Shown: positions 17,246-27,764 of the stretch, piece after piece | How the letters are laid out: the number at the start of each line of letters is the position of its first letter | How positions within the stretch are numbered: position 1 is the stretch's first letter | From: Pseudomonas sp. LD120 | GTDB lineage: Bacteria; Pseudomonadota; Gammaproteobacteria; Pseudomonadales; Pseudomonadaceae | Length of the DNA: 64,000 bases | Assembly: GCF_009861525.1 (NCBI RefSeq) | Contig: NZ_WVHL01000005.1 | Span: 2,294,001-2,358,000, forward strand | Direction of reading: 5' to 3' | The notes under the pieces: generated by a model | Seen by the model: only the letters and a program-made list of their open reading frames with translations | The model's database searches: none | What the model was told of the DNA's origin: nothing | Position numbers and translations under genes: made by a program

Positions 17246-17333
17246 GTCGGAGCGAGCGTGCTCGCGAAGCGTTCACCCGGTTCTCGAATCTGTATCACGG
17301 TGAAGAATCATCGCGAGCCAGTTCGCTCCTGCG
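17246..17333. repeat. Pair of inverted Pseudomonas REP elements
   Basis: GGAGCGAGCGTGCTCGCGAA near 17249-17268 and its near-complement CATCGCGAGCCAGTTCGCTC at 17309-17328 are Pseudomonas-type REP palindromes in opposite orientation, about 40 bases apart, just after the hydrolase stop. This is a BIME-like unit, usually found at 3' ends of transcripts. Only this pair is seen in the window. Confidence 0.8.
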
Positions 17334-17357
17334 GTCGTTGGGCGAGGTTACGGGTAT

Positions 17358-17390
17358 AAAAAACCGCAAGCCGGTGTTTGCGGTTTTTTT
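17358..17390. terminator. Bidirectional terminator between hydrolase and aer
   Basis: AAAAAACCGCAA and TTGCGGTTTTTTT flank an 8-base loop. A-tract on one side and T-tract on the other allow termination of both the plus-strand hydrolase and the minus-strand aer transcripts. Confidence 0.9.
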
Positions 17391-17410
17391 GTTGCCAGCC
17401 CGGGCGGGCT

Positions 17411-18976
17411 TTAGCGGTTGAAGCGCTCCACCAGCGAGTACTGGGTGTGAGCGGTGCGGGTCAGGGCTTCGCTCAGTTCGGCCGAATGCAGGGCCTGCTC
17501 TGAAGTCTGGTCCGCCAGTTGCGCAATGGTGCTGATGTTGCGGCTGATTTCTTCGGCCACCGAGCTTTGCTCTTCGGTGGCGGCCGCGATCTGGGTGGTC
17601 ATGTCGGTGATGTTGGCCACCGCTTCACTGATACCCACCAGCGCCTGATCGGCTTCCAGTACCCGGGCGACACCTTCTTCCGCCTGGCGGTGACCGGCGT
17701 CCATGGTTTGTACCGCGTTGGCCGCGGTCTGCTGCAGCTTGGCGATCAGGGTGTGGATCTGCCCCGTGGATTCGCTGGTGCGTTGCGCCAGTTGGCGCAC
17801 TTCGTCGGCCACCACGGCAAAGCCGCGGCCCATTTCTCCGGCGCGGGCTGCTTCGATGGCGGCGTTCAGGGCTAGCAGGTTGGTTTGGTCGGCGATGCCT
17901 TTGATCACGTCCACCACGCCGCCGATTTCGTCGCTGTCCTTGGCCAGCTGGGTCACGGTCAGGCCGGTTTCGCCCACCGCCACCGACAGTCGCTGGATGG
18001 CTTCACGGGTTTCCCCGGCGATGTCGCGGCCACGCCCGGTCAGGCGATTGGCTTCCTGGGTCGCATCAGCGGTGCGTTGTACATGGCTGGCCACTTCCTG
18101 GGTGGTGGCGGCCATCTCGTTGACCGCCGTGGCCACTTGTTCGGTCTCGACCCGCTGGCGCTCCAGGCCGCTGGAGCTGTTGTGGGCCAGGGTATCGGAT
18201 TGCCGTGCTTGCTCATTGAGATGCTCGGCGGTGTCCTGCAGGCGGGTCAGGCAGGTCTTGAGGCGCGCTTCCTGGCTCAGGATCGACATTTCCAGGCGTG
18301 CCTGAGCGCCGCGGCTGTCGGTGTACATCTGTGCGATCAGCGGGTCGGAGGTGGTTTGTTCGGCCAGGCGCAGCAGGCGTTTGAGGCCCCGCTGTTGCCA
18401 GGTCAGCCCCAACAGGCCCAGTGGTACCGAGAGCGCGGCCGCCAGAGCAAAGCCCCAATGGGAGTTGAGCCAGGCGCCGATCATGAAGCTCAGTTGGCTG
18501 ACCAGGATGAAGGGCAGCCAGTCTTGCAGCACGGGCAGCCACTTGTCGCGTTTTGGAATGGCCGACTTGCCTTGGTTGATGCGCTGGTAGAGCGCTTCGG
18601 CGCGACGCACCTGCTCGGCGGTGGGCTTGACCCGTACCGATTCATAGCCCACCACCTGATTGCCTTCGAAGACGGGCGTCACATAAGCGTTGACCCAGTA
18701 ATGGTCGCCGCTCTTGCAGCGGTTCTTGACGATGCCCATCCATGGCAAGCCTTGTTTCAAGGTGCCCCACATGTGTGCGAACACCGCCGCAGGCACATCA
18801 GGGTGACGGACCAGATTGTGCGGTGCGCGAACCAGCTCTTCGCGGGAGAAGCCACTGATCTCGACAAAGGCGTCATTGCAATAGGTGATCAGGCCTTTGG
18901 CGTCGGTGGTGGAAATCAACCGTTGTTGAGCCGGGAAGGTACGTTCGCGCTGAGTGACAGGCTGGTTATTACGCAT
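17411..18976 (-). CDS. aer: Aerotaxis receptor Aer
   Basis: Membrane chemoreceptor that senses redox/oxygen through a FAD-binding PAS domain and signals to CheA. Order: PAS domain (about residues 15-115, with YCNDAFVEISGF and HPDVP), a membrane anchor of two hydrophobic segments (about 150-190), and a cytoplasmic methyl-accepting domain with hairpin tip EMGRGFAVVADEVRQLAQRT near 380. Length is 521 aa from ATG 18976 (MRNNQPVTQRER), the known Pseudomonas Aer start; a TTG four codons earlier is rejected. No periplasmic ligand domain, as expected for Aer. It sits beside the cbb3 operons. Confidence 0.94.
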   Translation of the reverse strand: MRNNQPVTQRERTFPAQQRLISTTDAKGLITYCNDAFVEISGFSREELVRAPHNLVRHPDVPAAVFAHMWGTLKQGLPWMGIVKNRCKSGDHYWVNAYVTPVFEGNQVVGYESVRVKPTAEQVRRAEALYQRINQGKSAIPKRDKWLPVLQDWLPFILVSQLSFMIGAWLNSHWGFALAAALSVPLGLLGLTWQQRGLKRLLRLAEQTTSDPLIAQMYTDSRGAQARLEMSILSQEARLKTCLTRLQDTAEHLNEQARQSDTLAHNSSSGLERQRVETEQVATAVNEMAATTQEVASHVQRTADATQEANRLTGRGRDIAGETREAIQRLSVAVGETGLTVTQLAKDSDEIGGVVDVIKGIADQTNLLALNAAIEAARAGEMGRGFAVVADEVRQLAQRTSESTGQIHTLIAKLQQTAANAVQTMDAGHRQAEEGVARVLEADQALVGISEAVANITDMTTQIAAATEEQSSVAEEISRNISTIAQLADQTSEQALHSAELSEALTRTAHTQYSLVERFNR

Positions 18977-19021
18977 GATGTTTTTCAATCCGCAAGGCTT
19001 TGATGGGTTGTCGGCTGCTCT

Positions 19022-19055
19022 GGCCGATTATTGAAATTATTTTTCAAAAATCGGC
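19022..19055. promoter_or_regulatory. Long imperfect dyad upstream of aer
   Basis: GCCGATTATTGAAA at the left and TTTTCAAAAATCGGC at the right form a long inverted repeat with one or two mismatches, centred about 62 bases before the aer ATG. No good ANR box was found in this interval. It could be an operator or an RNA hairpin in the aer leader. Confidence 0.4.
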
Positions 19056-19212
19056 GCAAGTTCTCATTGGCAGAGTGGGGGTATTGCACGATGCGCCGTC
19101 GGGGGCTTTTTTCGGCGTGGACCAGAGGCTAATCATTAACCTTCTTCCTTGGCAGTCAATTGTCCTGAAGTACTGGTTTGTGCCGATGGTCAGCGGTTCG
19201 GGGCTGCCCGTT

Positions 19213-20004
19213 TCAGCCGGCAAGCATCGGATAGGTGAACAGTCCGAAGTGCAACAGGTTCAGGCCGAAGTGCGTGGCCACTGCTGCGCCCAAACCGCCA
19301 AATCGATAGGCCAGACCGTAGCCGACGCCAGCGATGCCCGCCAGTAATGTCCACTGCCAGCCGGCACCCAGGTGCACCAGGCCAAACAACAGGGCCGCGC
19401 ACAGTAGCGCCAGGTTCTCGCCGTAGGGCAGGGCCTCGAACCTGCGGCTCAGGCCTCCTTGGACATAGCCACGAAACAGCGCCTCTTCCACCAGTGTCAC
19501 CAGTAGCAGGTTGTTCAGCACCCACAGCCAAGCCTGATCCGGCCATTTCGGCGACCAACTGATGATGCCCAGCAGCAAGGCGCCGCCCAATGCGCCAGCA
19601 GCGCACAAGGTCAAGGCCAGCGCCGTGGCGTACAGCGACAGGCGCAATGAGCGCCGTCCGACAATCCAGGGGCAGACCAGCAACAGCCAGAAGCCGATCA
19701 GTGGCTTGTCTTGGTTCAGGTACATGGAAAAAGGCACGGCGTCGTCGCTGAAACGTTGCGGTTCAATGCCCCGGCCGTTGTAGAAACCCGGTAGCCAGTG
19801 CATGGCCAAAGCCAGGGCGATGATCACGAACAGGCCGTGGCCCAGGTACTGGCCGATGCGGCTGCGTTGCTGGCGCACGGCAAAACCGGCACACAGCAAC
19901 AGCGCGATTGCCAGGGCGGCCAGCAGGCCCAGTTGCCCGTAGCTCAGGGCTAGCGCGTAACCCATGGAAAGGAGTGCCAGATACATCCATGGCAGAGCGG
20001 TCAT
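19213..20004 (-). CDS. CPBP-family intramembrane metalloprotease (CAAX/Abi)
   Basis: 263-residue polytopic membrane protein. The C-terminal half has the CPBP motifs EEALFRGYVQGGL (EExxxR) and FGLVHLG (FxxxH), followed by a further helix with HFGLNLLHFG (HxxxN-like), so the glutamate zinc-protease core looks complete. Substrates are unknown; relatives process prenylated proteins or bacteriocin precursors, or act in membrane stress. ATG 20004 is chosen because AAGGA lies 6 bases upstream; a TTG at 20022 is less likely. No operon partner: aer follows in the same direction after a 236-base gap. Confidence 0.85.
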   Translation of the reverse strand: MTALPWMYLALLSMGYALALSYGQLGLLAALAIALLLCAGFAVRQQRSRIGQYLGHGLFVIIALALAMHWLPGFYNGRGIEPQRFSDDAVPFSMYLNQDKPLIGFWLLLVCPWIVGRRSLRLSLYATALALTLCAAGALGGALLLGIISWSPKWPDQAWLWVLNNLLLVTLVEEALFRGYVQGGLSRRFEALPYGENLALLCAALLFGLVHLGAGWQWTLLAGIAGVGYGLAYRFGGLGAAVATHFGLNLLHFGLFTYPMLAG

Positions 20005-20139
20005 GTGGAATCCTTGTTGCAAAAGAAAGGGGTAATGCAGAAACGTTGTTCAAAGCCGGATCTGTAGTCGTTATTGCGACCGATCAGTCAGGCTCGGCGG
20101 GGCGGCAAGTATAACCAGGCGAGGGAGGCGCGACAGCCC

Positions 20140-20166
20140 AACGAAAACACCGCCCGAAGGCGGTGT
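20140..20166 (-). terminator. Rho-independent terminator of acnA
   Basis: Eight-bp stem ACACCGCC/GGCGGTGT (20147-20154 with 20159-20166), CGAA loop, followed on the minus strand by TTTTCGTT. Lies 17 bases past the acnA stop. Confidence 0.9.
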
Positions 20167-20182
20167 CTGGTTTCACGTTGGA

Positions 20183-22924
<2,742 letters not shown>

Positions 22925-23132
22925 TGAATGACTCCTTTGAGCCCGCACGGCTACGGGCCTGTGATACGGACAGAGGCTTAACCTAGCTCTGTTTGGGGCT
23001 TATCGCTAATCACTGGACTCCTGGGGTCAGTCCAAGGTTCCGAACTCGGTTATCATGCGCCGGTTTTCGTGACAGGCTTTGCTACAGGGCAGGTTTGTGC
23101 GTCGATTTATCGCCCGTTGCCCAGGAGATTCA

Positions 23133-24206
23133 ATGAACACCCTGTTTATCCATTGCCGGCCCGGTTTCGAGGGTGAAGTCTGCTCCGAGATCGCCGATCA
23201 CGCAGCCCGTCTGAATGTCGCCGGCTACGCCAAGGCCAAACCCAGCACCGCCTGCGCCGAGTTCATCTGCACCGAGGATGACGGTGCCCAGCGCCTGATG
23301 CAGGGGCTGCGCTTTGCCGAGTTGATCTTTCCCCGGCAGTGGGCGCGGGGCGGCTTCATCGATTTGCCGGAAACCGACCGCATCAGTGTGATCCTGGCCT
23401 ATCTGGCCCACTTCCCCCAGTGCGGTAGCCTGTGGCTAGAGGTGGTGGACACCAACGATGGCAAGGAGCTGTCGAACTTCTGCAAAAAGTTTGAAGGCCC
23501 GCTGCGCAAGGCCTTGGGCGCTGCCGGCAAGCTGGTGGAGGACGCTGGCAAGCCGCGCTTGCTGCTGACCTTCAAGAGCGGACGTGAAGTTTTTGTCGGG
23601 CTGGCCGAATCCGGCAACTCGGCCATGTGGCCGATGGGCATTCCGCGGCTCAAGTTCCCTCGCGAAGCACCAAGCCGTTCGACCCTTAAACTGGAAGAGG
23701 CTTGGCATCACTTCATCCCCCGCGATCAATGGGACGAGCGTTTGCACAGCGACATGACGGGTGTTGATCTGGGCGCCGCGCCGGGCGGTTGGACCTGGCA
23801 ACTGGTCAATCGCGGCATGCTGGTCACCGCGATCGACAACGGCCCAATGGCCGAAAGCCTGATGGACACAGGCCTAGTGCAACATTTAATGGCCGACGGT
23901 TTCACTTACAAGCCTCGGCAGCCGGTGGACTGGATGGTCTGTGACATCGTCGAAAAACCGGCGCGCAGCGCGGCGCTGCTGGAGACCTGGATTGGAGAGG
24001 GGCACTGCCGCGAGGCGGTGGTCAATCTGAAATTGCCGATGAAGCAGCGTTACGCCGAAGTGAAGCGTTTGCTGGAGCGCATTGAAGATGGCTTCAAGGC
24101 CCGGGGCATTCGCGTCGCCATTGGGTGCAAGCAGCTGTATCACGATCGCGAAGAGGTGACGTGTCACCTGCGGCGCCTGGACCTGAAGCCTGTCCGTTCG
24201 CGCTGA
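23133..24206 (+). CDS. rlmM: 23S rRNA 2'-O-methyltransferase RlmM (C2498)
   Basis: Methylates the ribose of C2498 in 23S rRNA using SAM. 357 aa from ATG 23133, with AGGAG 5-6 bases upstream. N-terminal THUMP-like part, then the SAM site VDLGAAPGGWTWQL near residues 208-222 and a Rossmann methyltransferase domain with the catalytic lysines spread over DWMVCDIVEKP and NLKLPMKQRY, as in the RlmM family. The next gene, tusA, follows after 57 bases in the same direction. Confidence 0.95.
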   Translation: MNTLFIHCRPGFEGEVCSEIADHAARLNVAGYAKAKPSTACAEFICTEDDGAQRLMQGLRFAELIFPRQWARGGFIDLPETDRISVILAYLAHFPQCGSLWLEVVDTNDGKELSNFCKKFEGPLRKALGAAGKLVEDAGKPRLLLTFKSGREVFVGLAESGNSAMWPMGIPRLKFPREAPSRSTLKLEEAWHHFIPRDQWDERLHSDMTGVDLGAAPGGWTWQLVNRGMLVTAIDNGPMAESLMDTGLVQHLMADGFTYKPRQPVDWMVCDIVEKPARSAALLETWIGEGHCREAVVNLKLPMKQRYAEVKRLLERIEDGFKARGIRVAIGCKQLYHDREEVTCHLRRLDLKPVRSR

Positions 24207-24263
24207 GCCCTTCGTCATAAAGCCGGCATTGCGTGGCATGCCGGCCAGTTCCAGGAGTGAACC

Positions 24264-24515
24264 ATGAGTCAAATCAACGACACGCCGGTTGACGGCACCC
24301 TCGACGCCACCGGCCTCAATTGCCCTGAGCCGGTGATGATGTTGCACCAACACATTCGTGACCTGCCGCCGGGCGGACTGTTGAAGGTGATCGCCACCGA
24401 CCCGTCTACCCGCCGCGACATTCCCAAGTTCTGCGTGTTTCTCGACCATGAGCTGGTGGCGCAGGAAGAACAGGCCGGCACCTATCTGTATTGGATTCGC
24501 AAGAAGCTCGATTAA
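24264..24515 (+). CDS. tusA: Sulfur carrier protein TusA
   Basis: 83-residue persulfide carrier that hands sulfur from IscS toward tRNA thiolation or other sulfur pathways. The active cysteine lies in GLNCPEPVMM (CPxP motif). The remainder fits the beta-alpha-beta SirA/TusA fold, with DPSTRRDIPKFC in the middle. AGGAG precedes the start. Its stop TAA shares three bases with the stop of the convergent MATE gene. Confidence 0.95.
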   Translation: MSQINDTPVDGTLDATGLNCPEPVMMLHQHIRDLPPGGLLKVIATDPSTRRDIPKFCVFLDHELVAQEEQAGTYLYWIRKKLD

Positions 24516-25912
24516 CCTTCCGAGCGACTGATGCGGATGTGCTTGCGCGCACTGCGGGTCAGGCGGACCGACAACATCAGCGCCGCGCAACTCAAGCCGA
24601 CAATCAGTCCTTCCCACAAGCCGCTGGGGCCACGTGCCGGACCGAACCAGTCGGTCAGGCCCAGGCTGTAGCCCACCGGCAGGCCGATGCCCCAGTAGGC
24701 GAACAGCGTCAGGATCATGGTGGCGCGCGTGTCCTGGTAGCCCCGCAGTGCACCGGCCGCGGTGACCTGAATGCCGTCGGAGAATTGGAACAGCGCCGCA
24801 TACACGATGAGCATCGAGGCCACCTGGATCACCATGGGGTCAGTGGTATAGATCGAGGCAATGGGCTCGCGCAGCAGGAACATCAAGCTGGCTGACAGGC
24901 CGGCGTAGGCCAGCGCTGCAGCCATGCCGACACCGGCGCTGAAGCGTGCATCGCGCGGTTGCTGGCGCCCGAGGGACTGGCCAACCCGCACCGTCACGGC
25001 CATGGCCAGGGAGTAGGGAATCATGAACATCAGGGCGCTGAAGTTGAGGGCGATCTGATGCCCGGCCACCACGGTGGCCCCCAGGCTGCCGATCAGCAGG
25101 GCGATCACCGCGAAGATGCTCGACTCGGCGAACACTGCGATACCGATGGGCAGGCCGACGCTCAGCAAGCGTTTGATCACGCGCCATTGTGGCCAGTCGA
25201 AGCGCCCGAATACCTGAATCTGCCGATAGGCCGGTGCCCAGAGTGCCCAGCCAGCCATGGCCAGCATCATGGCCCACATTACGATTGCCGTGGCCCAGCC
25301 ACAGCCAACGCCGCCCATGGCCGGTACGCCGAAGTGGCCATAGATGAAGATGTAGTTGGTCGGGATGTTCAAGGCCAGGCCGAAGAGGCCAATGACCATG
25401 CTGGGCACCGTGCGGCCCAGGCCGTCACTGAAACAGCGCAGTACGTGATACAGGGCTACCGCTGGCATGCCGCTGGCGATGCCGTGCAGGTACCCCATGC
25501 AGGGTTTGATCAACTCCGGATCGACGTTCATCAGGTGCAACACTGGTTCGGCACCCATCAGAATCAGCATTGCCAGCAAACCGACCACCAAGGCCAGCCA
25601 TAAGGCCTGACGTACGATGGGGCCGATTTCATGCAAGTGGTTGGCGCCAAAGCGCTGGGCCACCTTGGGCGTGGTGGCCAGCAGGGTGCCGGTCATCAGC
25701 AGGAACACGGGAATCCAGATCGAATTGCCCAGCGCCACCGCCGCCAGGTCCTGTGGGCCGACTCGTCCGGCCATCACCGCATCGACAAAGCCCATGGCGG
25801 TGGTGGCCACCTGGGCAATCATGATGGGCAAGGCCAGGCGCAGCAGATCGCGCAACTCGAGGCCGACCCGTGCAGGGCGGCTGATGGAAGCGGTGGCGGG
25901 AGAGTCGGTCAC
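24512..25912 (-). CDS. MATE-family multidrug/cation antiporter (NorM/PmpM-like)
   Basis: Inner-membrane efflux pump with about 12 helices, 466 aa from the GTG at 25912 (VTDSPATASISRP). The core begins ELRDLLRLALPIMIAQVATTAMGFVDAVMAGR, typical of the NorM branch. The frame is open upstream to 26074 but that part is low-complexity and overlaps the pdxB promoter, so the inner start is preferred; no good Shine-Dalgarno settles it. Substrates cannot be told from sequence. Stops overlap tail-to-tail with tusA. Confidence 0.88.
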   Translation of the reverse strand: MTDSPATASISRPARVGLELRDLLRLALPIMIAQVATTAMGFVDAVMAGRVGPQDLAAVALGNSIWIPVFLLMTGTLLATTPKVAQRFGANHLHEIGPIVRQALWLALVVGLLAMLILMGAEPVLHLMNVDPELIKPCMGYLHGIASGMPAVALYHVLRCFSDGLGRTVPSMVIGLFGLALNIPTNYIFIYGHFGVPAMGGVGCGWATAIVMWAMMLAMAGWALWAPAYRQIQVFGRFDWPQWRVIKRLLSVGLPIGIAVFAESSIFAVIALLIGSLGATVVAGHQIALNFSALMFMIPYSLAMAVTVRVGQSLGRQQPRDARFSAGVGMAAALAYAGLSASLMFLLREPIASIYTTDPMVIQVASMLIVYAALFQFSDGIQVTAAGALRGYQDTRATMILTLFAYWGIGLPVGYSLGLTDWFGPARGPSGLWEGLIVGLSCAALMLSVRLTRSARKHIRISRSEG

Positions 25913-26111
25913 GGAGTTCAAGGGGCGGAGCGTCCATAAGTGGTGTTGCGCAGGACGCGACAGTTTACGCGTTGGCGGCGTGCTCAGGAAAAGTTCCAGT
26001 GTTGTCGATTTGTAAGCACCGGGCCCCGGGTAAATAGCCTCTGGAGTGCAAGCCGCGCTGGCTCGCCCTGTCATCTGCGCCTACACTGCGCCTCCGCACG
26101 AGGAGCCTGCC

Positions 26112-27254
26112 ATGTTGATTGTTGCCGACGAAAATATCCCCCTGATCGAAGAGTTCTTTGCCGGTTTCGGCGAGATCCGACGTTGTCCAGGACGCGCCAT
26201 CGATCGGGCCACGGTGGAACAGGCGGATGTGTTGCTGGTGCGCTCGGTGACCCAGGTTGATCGCCAGTTGCTGGAAGGCAGTTCGGTGCGGTTTGTCGGT
26301 ACCTGCACCATCGGCACTGATCATCTGGATCTGGACTACTTTCAGAAGGCTGGTATCACCTGGTCCAGTGCTCCGGGTTGCAATGCTCGTGGCGTGGTGG
26401 ACTACGTGTTGGGCAGCCTGCTGACCCTGGCCGAAATCGAGGGCGTAGACCTGACCCAGCGTTGTTATGGCGTGGTCGGTGCAGGGGAGGTGGGTGGTCG
26501 GCTGATCAAGGTGCTGCGTGGCTTGGGTTGGCCGGTTCTGGTTTGTGACCCGCTACGACAGGCGGCGGAAGGCGGCGACTACGTCAGCCTGGAACAGTTG
26601 ATCGAGCGTTGCGATGTCATCAGCTTGCACACGCCGCTGACCCGGCAGGGGGAGCATTGCACCTGGCATCTGCTGGACCGGCAGCGCTTGAACCAGCTAC
26701 GCCCAGGCACTTGGCTGATCAACGCCGCCCGTGGTCCGGTGGTGGATAACCAGGCGCTGCGCGATGTGCTGCAGCAGCGCGAAGACCTGCAAGCGGTGCT
26801 GGATGTCTGGGAAGAAGAGCCGACGGTGGACCGCGCCCTAGCCGACCTCTGCGTGCTGGCCACGCCACATATCGCTGGCTATAGCCTGGACGGTAAACAG
26901 CGGGGCACGGCGCAGATTTACCAGGCCTATTGCCGTTTTCTTGGTCAGGCCGAGCAGGTCCGTCTGGCGAGCTTGTTGCCGGCGCCTTGGGTGGCGCAGG
27001 TCGGTCTGAATGCCAACGCCGACCCGGCCTGGGCCCTGGCGATGCTCTGCCGCGCGGTGTATGACCCGCGACGTGATGATGCGGATTTGCGTCGCAGCCT
27101 GGCGGACGATGTGGCCCAACAGCGTGCGGCCTTCGATGGGTTGCGCAAGTATTATCCGGAGCGTCGTGAAATCGACGGCCTTGAAGTAAGGATTCAGGGC
27201 GCGTCGCCGAACCTCAGTCAGTTGGTTCGGGCGCTGGGTGCCCGCGAAGTCTGA
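26112..27254 (+). CDS. pdxB: 4-phosphoerythronate dehydrogenase PdxB
   Basis: NAD-dependent dehydrogenase in the DXP-independent pyridoxal phosphate pathway. 380 aa from ATG 26112 (MLIVADENIP), preceded by GAGGAG with 6-base spacing. D-2-hydroxyacid dehydrogenase fold: NAD motif GVVGAGEVGGR near residue 119, RGPVVDN, and the catalytic His in ATPHIAGYS. The C-terminal dimerisation domain found only in PdxB is present, which separates it from SerA-like relatives. Confidence 0.96.
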   Translation: MLIVADENIPLIEEFFAGFGEIRRCPGRAIDRATVEQADVLLVRSVTQVDRQLLEGSSVRFVGTCTIGTDHLDLDYFQKAGITWSSAPGCNARGVVDYVLGSLLTLAEIEGVDLTQRCYGVVGAGEVGGRLIKVLRGLGWPVLVCDPLRQAAEGGDYVSLEQLIERCDVISLHTPLTRQGEHCTWHLLDRQRLNQLRPGTWLINAARGPVVDNQALRDVLQQREDLQAVLDVWEEEPTVDRALADLCVLATPHIAGYSLDGKQRGTAQIYQAYCRFLGQAEQVRLASLLPAPWVAQVGLNANADPAWALAMLCRAVYDPRRDDADLRRSLADDVAQQRAAFDGLRKYYPERREIDGLEVRIQGASPNLSQLVRALGAREV

Positions 27255-27280
27255 AACGCTTCAGTGAGCAGAAAAAGCCG

Positions 27281-27306
27281 ATAAAAAACCCGGCCGCAAG
27301 GCCGGG
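27281..27306 (-). terminator. Rho-independent terminator of the small-protein gene
   Basis: Seven-bp stem CCCGGCC/GGCCGGG with GCAA loop (27289-27306), followed on the minus strand by TTTTTT. It ends the minus-strand gene at 27330; on the plus strand, after pdxB, no T-tract follows. Confidence 0.9.
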
Positions 27307-27329
27307 TCAAGAGGAACTGAGGCTGTGTG

Positions 27330-27509
27330 TCAATCTTGCCGGGCAGGCTTGACCAGGCGCTTTTCCAGTTCGCGACAGGCGTTCTGGATCATGTCTTCAG
27401 TAATAGGCACTTCGCGCCCCTGAGCGTCGATGATGGCACACCCCAGAGACTGGTTCGGCTGGGTGCGGATTACGTGAATCTTGTCATTGCTGCTGTGTTG
27501 CAAGGACAT
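27330..27509 (-). CDS. Small conserved Pseudomonas protein (PA1571-like)
   Basis: 59-residue cytoplasmic protein, starting MSLQHSSNDKIHVI with GAGGAG 8 bases upstream. The centre reads GCAIIDAQGREVPITEDMIQNACRELEKR, an organised short beta/helix fold that I recall from a conserved small Pseudomonas family (PA1571); that identity is from memory and not certain. No catalytic or metal motif. It has its own terminator and is not in an operon with a neighbour. Function unknown. Confidence 0.75.
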   Translation of the reverse strand: MSLQHSSNDKIHVIRTQPNQSLGCAIIDAQGREVPITEDMIQNACRELEKRLVKPARQD

Positions 27510-27764
27510 GGCCTGTCTCCTCATCAGGTTGTGTGCTTACTTTAGAATGGCCGGGTGACCAAGCTGTTACAGATCGCTGCCAAGCCAGGCCCGGTCGTTT
27601 CACTCCAACAGAAATGCCCGGGGAGTACCAGGCACTGATTAGATCGATAATCTCTAGGCTCTAGCGTCAGCGGTCATAATCAACCGGACTCATTGTGATT
27701 CAGCAAAGTTCCTGCGAATTCCTCTCGTTGCCGCGGCAGCGATGACTCGTCGGTGCGTCAATGG

